From: AP-15 sp963736715
GTDB lineage: Bacteria; Pseudomonadota; Alphaproteobacteria; ATCC43930; CGMCC-115725
Direction: 5' to 3'
Assembly (NCBI GenBank): GCA_963736715.1
Contig: CAVTQA010000016.1
Coordinates: forward strand, 62,001-126,000
Length of the DNA stretch: 64,000 nt
The notes beneath the pieces are model-generated. The model did no database searches and had not been told where the DNA came from. It was given only the letters and a program-made list of their open reading frames with translations. Below, piece after piece: positions 44,271 to 52,388 of this stretch; position 1 is the first letter of the stretch; each line of letters begins with the position of its first letter. Both the position numbers and the translations under genes were made by a program.

Positions 44271-44540
44271 TTGGCAAAGGAAGATTTGATCGAGTTTGAA
44301 GGTATTGTACAGGAGTTGCTTCCCGACGCGCGTTTTCGTGTGAAGCTCGACAACGGGCACGAGACCCTTGCTTATTCCTCCGGAAGAATGAAGAAAAATA
44401 GGATCAGAATTCTTGCGGGTGATCGTGTTACGGTAGAAATGACCCCCTATGACTTGACCAAAGGCCGGATCAACTTCCGTCATAAGGACGAGCGTGCGGC
44501 GCCGCCAATGACGCCCCGACCACAATACCGCCGCCGCTGA
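44271..44540 (+). CDS. infA: Translation initiation factor IF-1
   Basis: An 89-residue S1-like OB-fold protein that binds the ribosomal A site during initiation. AKEDLIEFEGIVQELLPDAR, LDNGHETLAYSSGRMKKNRI and GDRVTVEMTPYDLTKGRI are the family signature. The start is TTG at 44271 with AGGAGA at 44260-44265; no ATG is available. The C-terminus carries a 16-residue basic extension (ERAAPPMTPRPQYRRR) beyond the usual 72 residues. Confidence 0.94.
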   Translation: MAKEDLIEFEGIVQELLPDARFRVKLDNGHETLAYSSGRMKKNRIRILAGDRVTVEMTPYDLTKGRINFRHKDERAAPPMTPRPQYRRR

Positions 44541-44687
44541 ATCACAACAGTTGTTGATCGAGCCGCATCTGCCGTGTGGTCAGAGCATACCTCACCCGCC
44601 AAAACTGTTTGACATTTCTGCCGTCAAGCCCAATTTGAGGGGCAGGAAAAAACGCATCAATTGTTACAAAAAGGCTACAACGTCTCA

Positions 44688-46151
44688 ATGAATTTTTCCG
44701 AACTTGACCTTTCGCCTGAGGTTCTTCAGGCGGTGTCCGACGCCGGTTACACAAATCCTACCCCGATCCAGGAACAAGCGATCCCGCATGTAAAGCGTGG
44801 CCGGGATGTTCTCGGCTGCGCCCAGACCGGGACCGGTAAGACGGCGAGCTTTGTGCTGCCCATGGTCGACATGTTGGCTGCCGGGCGCGCTCGGGTGCGG
44901 ATGCCGCGCTCGCTGATTCTAGAGCCGACGCGCGAGCTCGCGACCCAGGTGGCAGCCGCCTTCGAGACCTACGGCAAGCATCATCGCCTGACCATGGCGC
45001 TGCTGATCGGCGGCGAAAGCTTTGTCGATCAGGAACGCAAGCTCGATCGCGGCGTCGATGTGTTGATCGCCACGCCGGGCCGGCTTCTTGACCTTTACGG
45101 GCGCGGTAAGATTCTTCTCTCAGACACCCGTATTCTGGTCATCGACGAGGCCGACCGGATGCTCGACATGGGTTTCATCCCGGATGTCGAGCGCATCGTC
45201 GGCCTGTTGCCGGAAACGCGTCAGACATTGTTCTTTTCGGCGACGATGCCGACCGAGATCCGCAAGCTGGCAGATGCCTTTTTGCGCGACCCGATCGAAA
45301 TCGCGGTGGCACCGCCGGCGTCACCCGCCGCAACCGTCGTGCAGTCGCTCGCCGTTGTTCATCCAGAAGGCAAGCGTGAAGCGCTGCGCCGGCTGATCCG
45401 CTCCGAAGACGTCAAAAACGCACTGATCTTCTGCAATCGCAAGCGCGACGTGGACATTCTGTTCCGTTCGCTGACTCGCCATGGGTTCGATGCCGCGGCA
45501 CTGCACGGCGACATGCCGCAGCCGAAACGCACGGAAACCCTGGACCGTTTCCGAAACGGCGAGGTTCGGCTCCTCGTGGCCAGCGACGTCGCCGCGCGCG
45601 GCTTGGATATCAAGGGCATGAGCCACGTCTTCTGTTTTGACGTGCCGATCCATGCCGAGGACTATGTCCACCGCATCGGCCGAACCGGCCGCGCTGGCCT
45701 CGAGGGCCGGTCTTTTATGCTCGCCTCGCCGGAGGACGGCGATGCCGTCGCCGCGATCGTCAATTTGATCGGCAGGGAGATTCCGCCGATCGCCATCGAG
45801 GGGATCGAGGCCGCCGAACTCGAATACGGCGAGCGCCGCTCGCGCCGCGGGGCACGCCGGCCCGTCAACTCCGATCGCCGCCGCACCCGAACCGATGCCG
45901 CCCCCCGGCGGGAGCCGGCCGAGCCTCGCGCCCCGCGGCGAGAGCGTCGGCCGAGCATAAAAGAGGCGGCACAAGAGGGCGCGCAACAAGACCTGCGGTC
46001 TTCAAACGTGACTTCATTCCCGCGCGCTCCCGTCGCTCGCGTTCCGCGCCGGCCCGAGCGGCAACCGGAACCCGATCGGCAGGTGGTCGGGTTCGGCGAC
46101 CATCTGCCTGCCTTTCTCGCCCGGCCACCACGGATCGTCGCTCGGCCCTGA
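44688..46151 (+). CDS. DEAD-box RNA helicase (RhlE-like)
   Basis: A 487-residue ATP-dependent RNA helicase. Motifs: PTPIQEQAIP (Q), AQTGTGKTASF (I), LEPTREL (Ia), ATPGRLLD (Ib), VIDEADRMLDMGF (II), FFSATMP (III), NALIFCNRKRDVD (IV), SDVAARGLDI (V) and HRIGRTGRAG (VI). A basic, Arg/Pro-rich C-terminal tail of about 110 residues probably binds RNA. ATG 44688 is used; the frame opens at 44661. Its place after csp and infA suggests cold adaptation or ribosome assembly. Confidence 0.93.
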   Translation: MNFSELDLSPEVLQAVSDAGYTNPTPIQEQAIPHVKRGRDVLGCAQTGTGKTASFVLPMVDMLAAGRARVRMPRSLILEPTRELATQVAAAFETYGKHHRLTMALLIGGESFVDQERKLDRGVDVLIATPGRLLDLYGRGKILLSDTRILVIDEADRMLDMGFIPDVERIVGLLPETRQTLFFSATMPTEIRKLADAFLRDPIEIAVAPPASPAATVVQSLAVVHPEGKREALRRLIRSEDVKNALIFCNRKRDVDILFRSLTRHGFDAAALHGDMPQPKRTETLDRFRNGEVRLLVASDVAARGLDIKGMSHVFCFDVPIHAEDYVHRIGRTGRAGLEGRSFMLASPEDGDAVAAIVNLIGREIPPIAIEGIEAAELEYGERRSRRGARRPVNSDRRRTRTDAAPRREPAEPRAPRRERRPSIKEAAQEGAQQDLRSSNVTSFPRAPVARVPRRPERQPEPDRQVVGFGDHLPAFLARPPRIVARP

Positions 46152-46166
46152 GAACTGGTACGATCG

Positions 46167-46424
46167 ATGAAGACGATCTTTGTCATGGTCAAATGCGACC
46201 TAGGCAAAGCCTATACCGTTGCCGACGAGGCCGTTCTCAACATCGAACAGGTGTCGGAGGTCTATTCGACATCCGGGCAATTCGACCTGCTGATGAAATG
46301 CTATCTTCCGGAGGCCGTCGATATCGGCCGTTTCGTGACCGAACGACTGCAAACCCTTCCCGGGGTGAAGGATACGTTTACAATCATCGCATTCAAGGCG
46401 TTTTCGGAAGATACTTCCGTTTAG
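46167..46424 (+). CDS. Stand-alone Lrp/AsnC ligand-binding (RAM) domain protein
   Basis: 85 residues with the alpha/beta RAM fold (TIFVMVKCDLGKAYTVADEA, STSGQFDLLMKCYL, LPGVKDTFTIIAFKAF). There is no DNA-binding HTH, as in SraA-like stand-alone members that bind amino acids or modulate full-length regulators. It begins 15 nt after the helicase and ends 14 nt before the Rieske ferredoxin, so all three may share one mRNA. Confidence 0.88.
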   Translation: MKTIFVMVKCDLGKAYTVADEAVLNIEQVSEVYSTSGQFDLLMKCYLPEAVDIGRFVTERLQTLPGVKDTFTIIAFKAFSEDTSV

Positions 46425-46438
46425 TCTTTGGAGGTTAG

Positions 46439-46762
46439 ATGAGCGCGGACGAAACGGGCTGGGTCCGGGCAGCCAGCCGCGCTGATCTGGCCGAAGGCGA
46501 GCCGCTGGGCGTTGAGGTCGCGGGTCGCTCGATCGCGCTTTATGACATCGACGGGGCCGTTTTCGCGACCGACAACATCTGTACCCACGCCTACGCCCGG
46601 CTATCCGACGGGTGGCTCGACGGCGATCTGATCGAGTGCCCGCTGCACGCCGCCCGCTTTGATGTCCGCACCGGAAAGGTGCTCGACCCACCCGCCACCG
46701 AAGATCTGAAGACCTACCCGGTGCGCGTCGTCGGCGGGGAGATCCAGGTCAAGCTCGACTGA
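46439..46762 (+). CDS. Rieske-type ferredoxin for ring-hydroxylating oxygenases
   Basis: A 107-residue Rieske 2Fe-2S protein. Cluster ligands are CTH in NICTHAYARLSDGW and CPLH in ECPLHAARFDV. It resembles BphF/NdoA-type electron carriers that feed terminal oxygenases. No oxygenase is adjacent; the phthalate-type oxygenase at 14.3 kb normally uses a different reductase. GGAGG lies 6 nt upstream of the ATG. Confidence 0.9.
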   Translation: MSADETGWVRAASRADLAEGEPLGVEVAGRSIALYDIDGAVFATDNICTHAYARLSDGWLDGDLIECPLHAARFDVRTGKVLDPPATEDLKTYPVRVVGGEIQVKLD

Positions 46763-46763
46763 A

Positions 46764-46790
46764 CTCGCCCGCAGTGCGGGAGAGGGGGAT
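46764..46790. repeat. Partial copy of the GC-rich palindromic repeat
   Basis: CTCGCCCGCAGTGCGGGAGAGG resembles one hairpin of the family found at 20.4, 34.9 and 50.8 kb (CCCGCA/TGCGGG core). It is short and lies just after the Rieske ferredoxin gene, convergent with the alcohol dehydrogenase. Confidence 0.55.
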
Positions 46791-46812
46791 CAAGCCCTGG
46801 GGTGACCGATAG

Positions 46813-47973
46813 TCAGCCGTAGACGCGGCGGTAGAGATCGATAATTTCGTCGCTCGAAGGCACCCGCGGGTTATTCGCCGGGGAACCCGAGGCGAGCGCC
46901 TGGCTCGCCATCACCGGCAGCAGTTCCTCGTAGCGCCCGGCATCGATACCCCAGGCGCGCGGTGTCGGGACCTGCAGATCCTCGTTGAGCCGGCGCAATT
47001 CGTCGAGCAGGCGGGCAACGGCGGCTTGGCTCCCCTCGCCCTCTTCGGCTATTCCCATCGCCCGCGCACAATCGGCGTAGCGCTCGAGTGCGGCCGGCGC
47101 GGAAAAGGCTGTGATCTCGGGCAGCAGCATCGCGTTCGACAGCCCGTGCGGGACGTGGAAGAAGGCGCCGATCGGCCGGCTCATGCCGTGGACTAAAGCG
47201 ACGCTGGCATTCGAGAACGCCATCCCCGCCGTCGTCGCGCCGAGCATCATCGCCTCGCGCGCCGCCCGGTTGCCGGGCTCGGCGCACGCCGTGCGGATAT
47301 GACCGGCGATCAGCCCCATCGCGTTCTTGGCAAGACCGTCGGTGAAAGGATTGGCGCGGCGGCTGACATAGGCCTCGATCGCATGCGTCAGGCTGTCGAG
47401 CCCGGTATCGGCAGTCAGCCGCAACGGCATCGTCAGCGTCAGCTCGTAATCCACGATTGCCGCGACCGGGCAGCAAGCATGGCCGGCGATCAGCATCTTC
47501 TCGTCCGTTTCGGTATCGGTGATGACCGTAAAGCGCGTCACCTCCGAGCCGGTGCCTGCGGTTGTCGGGATCGCCACCACTGGTAGACCCGCATTCGGGA
47601 TTTCCGCCGGGACCTTGTAGTCCCGCATCTTCCCGCCATTGGCGGCGAGCACAGACATTCCCTTTGCTGTGTCGATCGAGCTGCCGCCGCCAAGGGCGAC
47701 GACGCTGTCGTAGCTGTCTTCGGCCAGCCGGCGGGCGCCCGCTTCGATGATGGCGGTCGTCGGGTCCGCGACGGTGTCGGAAAACACCCGCCGGGGGATC
47801 CCGGCATCGTCGAGGATCTTGGTCACGCGCTCGAGATGTCCGGAGCGGACCAGAAAAGGGTCGGTGACAATCAGAGGTTTCGTCAACCCGAGCCGCTCCA
47901 GTATGCCGGGGAACTCGGCCAGTGCGCCGCCGCCGACCGCCATTACCCGCGGCATCGTGATGATCGGAACCAT
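46813..47973 (-). CDS. Iron-containing alcohol dehydrogenase
   Basis: A 386-residue group III (Fe-ADH) enzyme. VALGGGSSIDTAKG binds the nucleotide; PTTAGTGSEVTRF is a family motif; metal ligands lie in DTGLDSLTHAIEAY (Asp and His) and in MSRPIGAFFHVPHG (His pair). Substrate may be lactaldehyde, 1,3-propanediol, 4-hydroxybutyrate or maleylacetate; sequence alone does not decide. The GTG start lies 9 nt after the TusA-like gene stop. Confidence 0.9.
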   Translation of the reverse strand: MVPIITMPRVMAVGGGALAEFPGILERLGLTKPLIVTDPFLVRSGHLERVTKILDDAGIPRRVFSDTVADPTTAIIEAGARRLAEDSYDSVVALGGGSSIDTAKGMSVLAANGGKMRDYKVPAEIPNAGLPVVAIPTTAGTGSEVTRFTVITDTETDEKMLIAGHACCPVAAIVDYELTLTMPLRLTADTGLDSLTHAIEAYVSRRANPFTDGLAKNAMGLIAGHIRTACAEPGNRAAREAMMLGATTAGMAFSNASVALVHGMSRPIGAFFHVPHGLSNAMLLPEITAFSAPAALERYADCARAMGIAEEGEGSQAAVARLLDELRRLNEDLQVPTPRAWGIDAGRYEELLPVMASQALASGSPANNPRVPSSDEIIDLYRRVYG

Positions 47974-47982
47974 TGGCGGGCC

Positions 47983-48231
47983 TCAGCCGGGTTTGCGCAT
48001 GCGAAAACGCAAAATGCCCCCCGGCTGCTCGCTGGCTTCGAGCAGCTCGCACCCGGTTGTCGCACAAAAATGCTCGAAATCCTTTGTGGCCCCAGGATCG
48101 GTCGCGATAACTTCCAGCACCGCGCCGGGGGAGAGTGGCTTCAATGCCCGCCGCGCCTTCAATACCGGCAACGGGCACAATAGCCCGGTGGCGTCGAGGG
48201 TAGCGTCAACCGCTGTATTGGCTTGCGTCAT
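47983..48231 (-). CDS. TusA-family sulfur carrier
   Basis: An 82-residue TusA/SirA-like sulfurtransferase carrier. The active Cys is in DATGLLCPLPVLKARRAL, the CPxP signature. DPGATKDFEHFCATTGCELL fits the family. It may act in tRNA thiolation or in sulfur trafficking. It lies directly upstream of the Fe-ADH gene on the minus strand. Confidence 0.9.
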   Translation of the reverse strand: MTQANTAVDATLDATGLLCPLPVLKARRALKPLSPGAVLEVIATDPGATKDFEHFCATTGCELLEASEQPGGILRFRMRKPG

Positions 48232-48333
48232 CGTCCGGCATCTCCCCAGTTACCGCGCTTGACTGTAACAATCCGAGTATCCCGAGGCGAGCGAAACCCG
48301 CAGACACACCGTTCTCGATGGGCCAGCGCCCTT

Positions 48334-48779
48334 CTACTCGTGCTTCAACTGCTCCAAAATCCACTCGCAGTGCCGCCGCTCGTCCTCCAGACCGCGCTGC
48401 AGCACGTCCCGCGTGTTCGCCTGCACCCCTTTGAAGTTGACGGCACGCTCGTACGCCGTGTTGGTGTCCGCCTCGTTGGTCCGCATCGCCTGCAAAAGGA
48501 ACTCGTCGCCCATCAGACCGGCAATGACCACCTTGCCCTTCGTCAGGCTTTCATGTCGCCCTCTTTCGGCGGGGTACGACCCGTGCTCGACAGAATATCG
48601 CCGAGCTCGGTGATATGACGCAAATGGTCCCGCTTAAATTCCGCCAAGGTGGTACGGTATCTCGAGTTTTCGAGACGGTCGATCGCCGCCTGGTAAGCAT
48701 CCGCCGCGTCGTAGTCTAGCTGGATCAGGTCTTCGAGCAGGCTTTCGAGGGTGCTCTCGGTTCCTGCAGTCGTCGTCAT
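48334..48779 (-). pseudogene. DUF2383 ferritin-like protein split by one frameshift
   Basis: The first frame (48779 to 48543) gives LESLLEDLIQLDYDAADAYQ, FKRDHLRHITELG and GDMKA then stop. The second frame (to 48334) gives LTKGKVVIAGLMGDEFLLQA, NEADTNTAYERAV and LEDERRHCEWILEQL. Adding one A to the short run at 48549-48551 (minus-strand AAA) fuses them into a normal four-helix protein of about 148 residues. A homopolymer sequencing error or a recent mutation is equally possible. Confidence 0.8.
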
Positions 48780-48957
48780 GTCGGCTCCTCTTTGCTTTGG
48801 GCAACGTCGATGCGTCGAACGGGTAACGTCGCCTTGGGCGGGTTCGCTCCATTCGCAACCAAAGCAAGGCTATAAGCCGCGAGGCTCGGCAAAATTATCA
48901 AGGCTCCGAACCCATGCCGCGCGCCAGGTGTTTTCGCATGCAACAAAGGTGCATAAC

Positions 48958-49770
48958 GATGCGAGTCCACCATCTCAGCTGCGGTAGGATGTGCCCGTTT
49001 GGCGGCCGGCTATGGGGATGGTCATAGCCCGGTTCTCGGCCCGCCGAGATCGTCTGCCATTGCCTTCTGATCGAGACCGAAATAGGGCTCGTGCTCGTCG
49101 ATACCGGGTTTGGCATGCGTGACGTGGCGCGACCGCAACGGCTCAGCGCGTTTTTTCGATTGCCAATCGTACCCGGCTGCGCGAAGCGGATACCGCAATG
49201 CGACAAATCGAAAATTTAGGCTTCACCGCCGGCGATGTCCGACACATCGTGCTGACGCATCTCGACATCGACCATGCCGGCGGCATCCAGGATTTCCCGG
49301 ATGCCACGGTGCACGTCTTCGGCGCCGAGCTGGATGCCGCGAAATCTCAGAATGGCTGGCTCGATCGCCGCCGCTATTTACCGATACAATGGGGCCGAGA
49401 TGCCAATTGGCAGCGCTATACGCCCGAGGGGGAGCGCTGGTTCGGCTTTTCTTGCGTGCGCGAGCTGGTGCGCATGCCGCCGGACATCCTGATGGTGTGC
49501 CGCTCGCCAGGCACACCCTCGGTCATTGCGGGATCGCGGTACGCGACCTGGAAGGTTGGCTGCTTCACGCCGGCGACGCCTATTTCTTCCGCGATGAAAT
49601 GGCTCTCGGCGGATATTGCTGCACCCCGATGTTGCGCGCTTACCAGCGGCTGATGGCGGCCGACAACGAGAGCCGGCTCAACAACCAGGCGCGCCTGCGC
49701 GAGCTGAAACGCGCCCATGGCCGGGAAATTCGCCCGTTTTGCGCACATGACGCGAAGGAGCTGGAGGAGC
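48958..49770 (+). pseudogene. Metallo-beta-lactamase-fold hydrolase, several frameshifts
   Basis: From ATG 48958 MRVHHLSCGRMCPFGGRL begins a typical MBL-fold enzyme. Three frame changes follow: near 49010 (to CHCLLIETEIGLVLVDTGFG), near 49155 (to RLREADTAMRQIENLGF and the metal motif LTHLDIDHAGG) and near 49497 (to ARHTLGHCGIAV, WLLHAGDAYFF). Catalytic metal residues survive in separate frames. The C-terminus fades out near 49770 without a clear stop. Likely a real pseudogene. Confidence 0.75.
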
Positions 49771-50153
49771 TTGCGGTGGCTCCGATCGATGCCGCCCCCT
49801 GGCAGCTCCGCCGGTCGCTCAGCACGCGTAGACGAAAGACTGCCTGCCGCGCCTCGGGCAGCTCGCGGGCGATCAGCGCAAGGATCCGACGAGCCTGGTT
49901 AAATTTGGTCTTGACCGAGCGCCCAACCTCGCGTAGAGAGCCGCGCATGCACCACTTTGCGCAGCTTCGGATGTCCGGAACTTACATCCTCGCGAACGAC
50001 CGCTCGCAGCGGACGGGGCTGAAGGGATACGTATGCGCTGAGTAATCTGCGCAGATAGACGGTTTCCAGGGCCCCGCCGGACACGGACGGGGCCTTTATC
50101 TTTTTCGGCCCGATTGTGCCCGGCGGTTCCCTGTGTTTGAAGGACGCGGGGTC
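49771..50153. other. Gap with a terminator but no recognised gene
   Basis: No convincing gene lies between the MBL relic and the cyclase. A 32-codon frame at 49947-50045 (MHHFAQLRMSGTYILANDRS...) has no recognisable family. A plus-strand terminator follows at 50070-50105, so something upstream of it may be transcribed. Confidence 0.4.
50070..50105 (+). terminator. Intrinsic terminator upstream of cyclase gene
   Basis: GGCCCCG (50070-50076) pairs with CGGGGCC (50088-50094), followed by TTTATCTTTTT. It is oriented for plus-strand transcripts. No upstream intact gene explains it. Confidence 0.75.
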
Positions 50154-50813
50154 ATGTTGGAGGAAGTCTGGCCTGAGATAGGCAACGCCTGGGTCTCCGG
50201 GCTGCTGGCCGGGGGTGGATCCGTCCTCGTTCAGTGGCTGGCGCCCAAGGCGGCCCGGCTGCTCAGACGGTTGCGGGCGCCCGATCCTCTACGGTTCGAG
50301 CGCCGGCTGGCGGCGATCCTGGCGGCCGATGTCGTCGGCTATTCCCGCCTGATGAGCGCCGACGAGGAGGGCACCCATCTTCGCCTCTTGGCCTATCGCC
50401 GCGAGGTCATCGCTCCGAAGGTCCGCGAGCATCGCGGCCGCATCGTCAAACATACCGGTGACGGGGCTCTCGTCGAATTCGGCAGCGTCGTCGATGCGGT
50501 GAGGTGTGCATTGGATGTGCAGCGGATCATCCGGGCGCGCAATGCCGGGCTGCCGCAGGACCGCTGCATCGAGCTGCGCATCGGCGTCAATCTCGGTGAC
50601 GTCATCGTGGCGCCGGACGACATCTATGGCCACGGCGTCAATGTCGCGGCGCGCCTCGAGAGCCTCGCGACGCCCGGCGGAATCTGCATCTCCGCCGATG
50701 TCTGGCGTCATGTGCGCGGCGCGGTCGTCGCCGATTTCGTCGATCTCGGCGAGAAGCGCCTGAAGAACATCGCCGATCCGGCGCATGTCTTTGCCCTGTC
50801 TTCGGCGGCGTGA
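50154..50813 (+). CDS. Class III adenylate/guanylate cyclase-domain protein
   Basis: 219 residues from ATG 50154 (AAGGA 9 nt upstream; an in-frame GTG is at 50133). After an N-terminal hydrophobic helix (VSGLLAGGGSVLVQWL) comes a cyclase domain: ADVVGYSRLMSADEEGT with the first metal Asp, HTGDGALVEF with the second, LRIGVNLGDVI, and YGHGVNVAARLESLATPGGI. Most relatives continue into TPR repeats; this one ends right after the domain (DPAHVFALSSAA), so it is a short form. Confidence 0.85.
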   Translation: MLEEVWPEIGNAWVSGLLAGGGSVLVQWLAPKAARLLRRLRAPDPLRFERRLAAILAADVVGYSRLMSADEEGTHLRLLAYRREVIAPKVREHRGRIVKHTGDGALVEFGSVVDAVRCALDVQRIIRARNAGLPQDRCIELRIGVNLGDVIVAPDDIYGHGVNVAARLESLATPGGICISADVWRHVRGAVVADFVDLGEKRLKNIADPAHVFALSSAA

Positions 50814-50814
50814 C

Positions 50815-50938
50815 CCTCACCCACCAAGCCCCCTCTCCCGCGGTGCGGGCGAGGAGCCTTGGTTGGCGTGTGTTGCAACCCCTCTCCCGCACTGCGGGGG
50901 CGGAGAGGGTGCCGAGCGGAGCGAGGCGGGTGAGGGTT
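50815..50938. repeat. GC-rich palindromic intergenic repeat (copy 3)
   Basis: The spacer between the cyclase and convergent LLM gene holds hairpins CTCCCGC/GCGGGCGAG and CCCCTCTCCCGCA/TGCGGGGG..GAGAGGG, bounded by CCCTCACC and GGTGAGGG arms. It matches the repeat family at 20.4 and 34.9 kb in arm sequence and position between genes. Confidence 0.75.
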
Positions 50939-51919
50939 TCAGTGGAACCGGGGCTTCACCTTCTCGCACAGCAGCTGCAATGATTTCATCACGCGCTGAT
51001 GCGGGATCCTGGTGCCGCAATTCATCTCCGCCAGGATGCCGTCGAGGCCGAGCTCCTCCTTCAATCCCATGAGCCGGTCCGTGACTTGCTCGGGTGTCCC
51101 GACGATGATCTTGTCGCGCAACGCCTCGTCATAAGTAATGGTCTGCAGCCGCCGGCCGCGCGCGGCGCGGTCCTCGATCGCGCGCACGCCGGCGCGGGTC
51201 GCCGAATCCTCGAGCCGCTCCCCGAGATAGCGGTAGAAGTACATGATGCTTTCTTCCGGCTCCGAGCGTGCTTGCGCCGCTGTCTCGGCGACATAGACCG
51301 GCGCCCGCAAGAAAACCTGGCCCTCGCCCGGATGCCCCGCCGCCTTCCAGCCCTCGCGATAGGCCTTGATGTTCGGGGCGAGCTCGGAAAGCGTGCCGAG
51401 GCGAACTGCGACAAACACGCCGTGGCCGAGCTTGCCGATCGCCGGAAAGGTGTCTGGGCTGTTGGCGGCTATGCGGATCTCGGGCCAGGGTTTTTGGTAG
51501 GGCTTGGGCGTCGCTCTGACGTTTTGGAACGAGTAGTACTTGCCCGAATAGGAGAACGGATCCTCGGTCCACGCCTTTTTCAGGATTTCGAGGGTCTCGG
51601 CGAAGCGCTCGCGGCTCTCGCCATAGGGCACGCCATAAGCCTCGTAGGTGCGCGGGAAGCCGCTGCGGCCGACGCCGAAGATCAGCCTTCCGTGGCTGAT
51701 CTGATCTACTGTGGCGGCCTCTTCCGCCAAGCGCAGCGGATGGCACAGCGGCAATACCTGCACGCCGGTGCCGATCTTCATGCGCTTGGTGCGGGCCGCG
51801 ATCGCGCTGGCAATGGTCAACGGCGCGGCGCAGACCGAGCGCTCGGGCGCGACGTGGATTTCCGCCAGCCACATTGCGTCGAGACCCCAGCGCTCGGCCG
51901 CTTCGACCTGTTCGAACAA
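50939..51919 (-). CDS. LLM-class flavin-dependent oxidoreductase, 5' end cut by an amber codon
   Basis: A 326-residue luciferase-like F420/FMN monooxygenase (WGLDAMWLAEIHVAPERS, GTGVQVLPLCHPLRLAEEAA, DQISHGRLIFGVGRSGFPRT). The natural start is ATG 51994 with an AAGGAGAAG site, giving MAFEFGMFHEFQCPAGMS, but codon 19 (51938-51940) is TAG and the same frame then resumes PAAFAELFEQVEAAERW. Only a TTG at 51919 could start the remaining frame, and it would lose the first beta strand. One C-to-T change (CAG to TAG) explains it. Confidence 0.8.
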   Translation of the reverse strand: MFEQVEAAERWGLDAMWLAEIHVAPERSVCAAPLTIASAIAARTKRMKIGTGVQVLPLCHPLRLAEEAATVDQISHGRLIFGVGRSGFPRTYEAYGVPYGESRERFAETLEILKKAWTEDPFSYSGKYYSFQNVRATPKPYQKPWPEIRIAANSPDTFPAIGKLGHGVFVAVRLGTLSELAPNIKAYREGWKAAGHPGEGQVFLRAPVYVAETAAQARSEPEESIMYFYRYLGERLEDSATRAGVRAIEDRAARGRRLQTITYDEALRDKIIVGTPEQVTDRLMGLKEELGLDGILAEMNCGTRIPHQRVMKSLQLLCEKVKPRFH

Positions 51920-51937
51920 CTCGGCAAAAGCCGCCGG

Positions 51938-51940
51938 CTA
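51938..51940 (-). other. In-frame amber stop within the LLM gene
   Basis: The TAG lies 18 codons after the ATG at 51994 in the same frame as the intact downstream LLM domain. No frameshift is involved. CAG to TAG is the simplest origin. Confidence 0.8.
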
Positions 51941-52030
51941 ACTCATGCCCGCCGGACACTGAAACTCGTGAAACATGCCGAATTCGAACGCCATCGCCGC
52001 TTCTCCTTTTGGGTCGCGCCGACACTGTAG

Positions 52031-52274
52031 GATCGAGAAGGCGCCGATGCCAGCCAAGAAAGGGCGCCGGCTCTGTTGCGATTGTCAAAGGCCCGTCATT
52101 GAACGCGCCGCCCTGCCTTCCCGTAAAAACGTCGCCCACTTCTTACCTTAATGTTAAGATCGGCTGCCCCCCTCAAGTTAGCACGCCGAATTAAGAAATT
52201 CTCTGAGCATTCCTTAAATTAAGATAAAATTGATCATATACCGTCACAAGATAGTCCTTAATCCATACAGAATG
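52031..52274. other. AT-rich leader upstream of the polysaccharide operon
   Basis: From about 52140 the sequence turns AT-rich, with many TTAA words (CTTAATGTTAAG, AATTAAGAAATTC, CCTTAAATTAAG), in sharp contrast to the high-GC surroundings. It holds no gene. Such islands often carry promoters and sites for AT-binding regulators, for example MucR/Ros-type; this role is inferred. Confidence 0.5.
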
Positions 52275-52318
52275 GACGGGTTTTTGACGATTGAGTGACG
52301 ATTTTCTGACGGGTGACG
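52275..52318 (+). promoter_or_regulatory. Phased GACG direct repeats, candidate OmpR/PhoB-type operator
   Basis: GACG occurs at 52275, 52286, 52297 and 52308, exactly 11 bp apart, with a further copy at 52315. The inner units read TGACGAT-N4-TGACGAT-N4-TGACGGG, a 7+4 layout like that of PhoB-family boxes. It ends 70 nt before the start of the capsule-export operon. The regulator is unknown. Confidence 0.55.
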
Positions 52319-52329
52319 CTTCATCCTGG

Positions 52330-52345
52330 CTAACGAATTCTTAAC
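52330..52345 (+). promoter_or_regulatory. CtrA-like site (CTAA-N7-TTAAC)
   Basis: CTAA, seven bases, then TTAAC matches the alphaproteobacterial CtrA consensus TTAA-N7-TTAAC at eight of nine positions. It lies 43 nt upstream of the first capsule-export gene. In an AT-rich stretch a chance match is possible. Confidence 0.3.
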
Positions 52346-52388
52346 ATTTACTGTTGGTAACGGCGCGCCTGCCCGAGAACATCGTACA

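Noticed and set aside
46871..48178. 435-codon minus-strand frame overlapping the Fe-ADH and TusA genes
   Set aside because: Same strand but a different frame from two well-supported genes; Arg-rich shadow.
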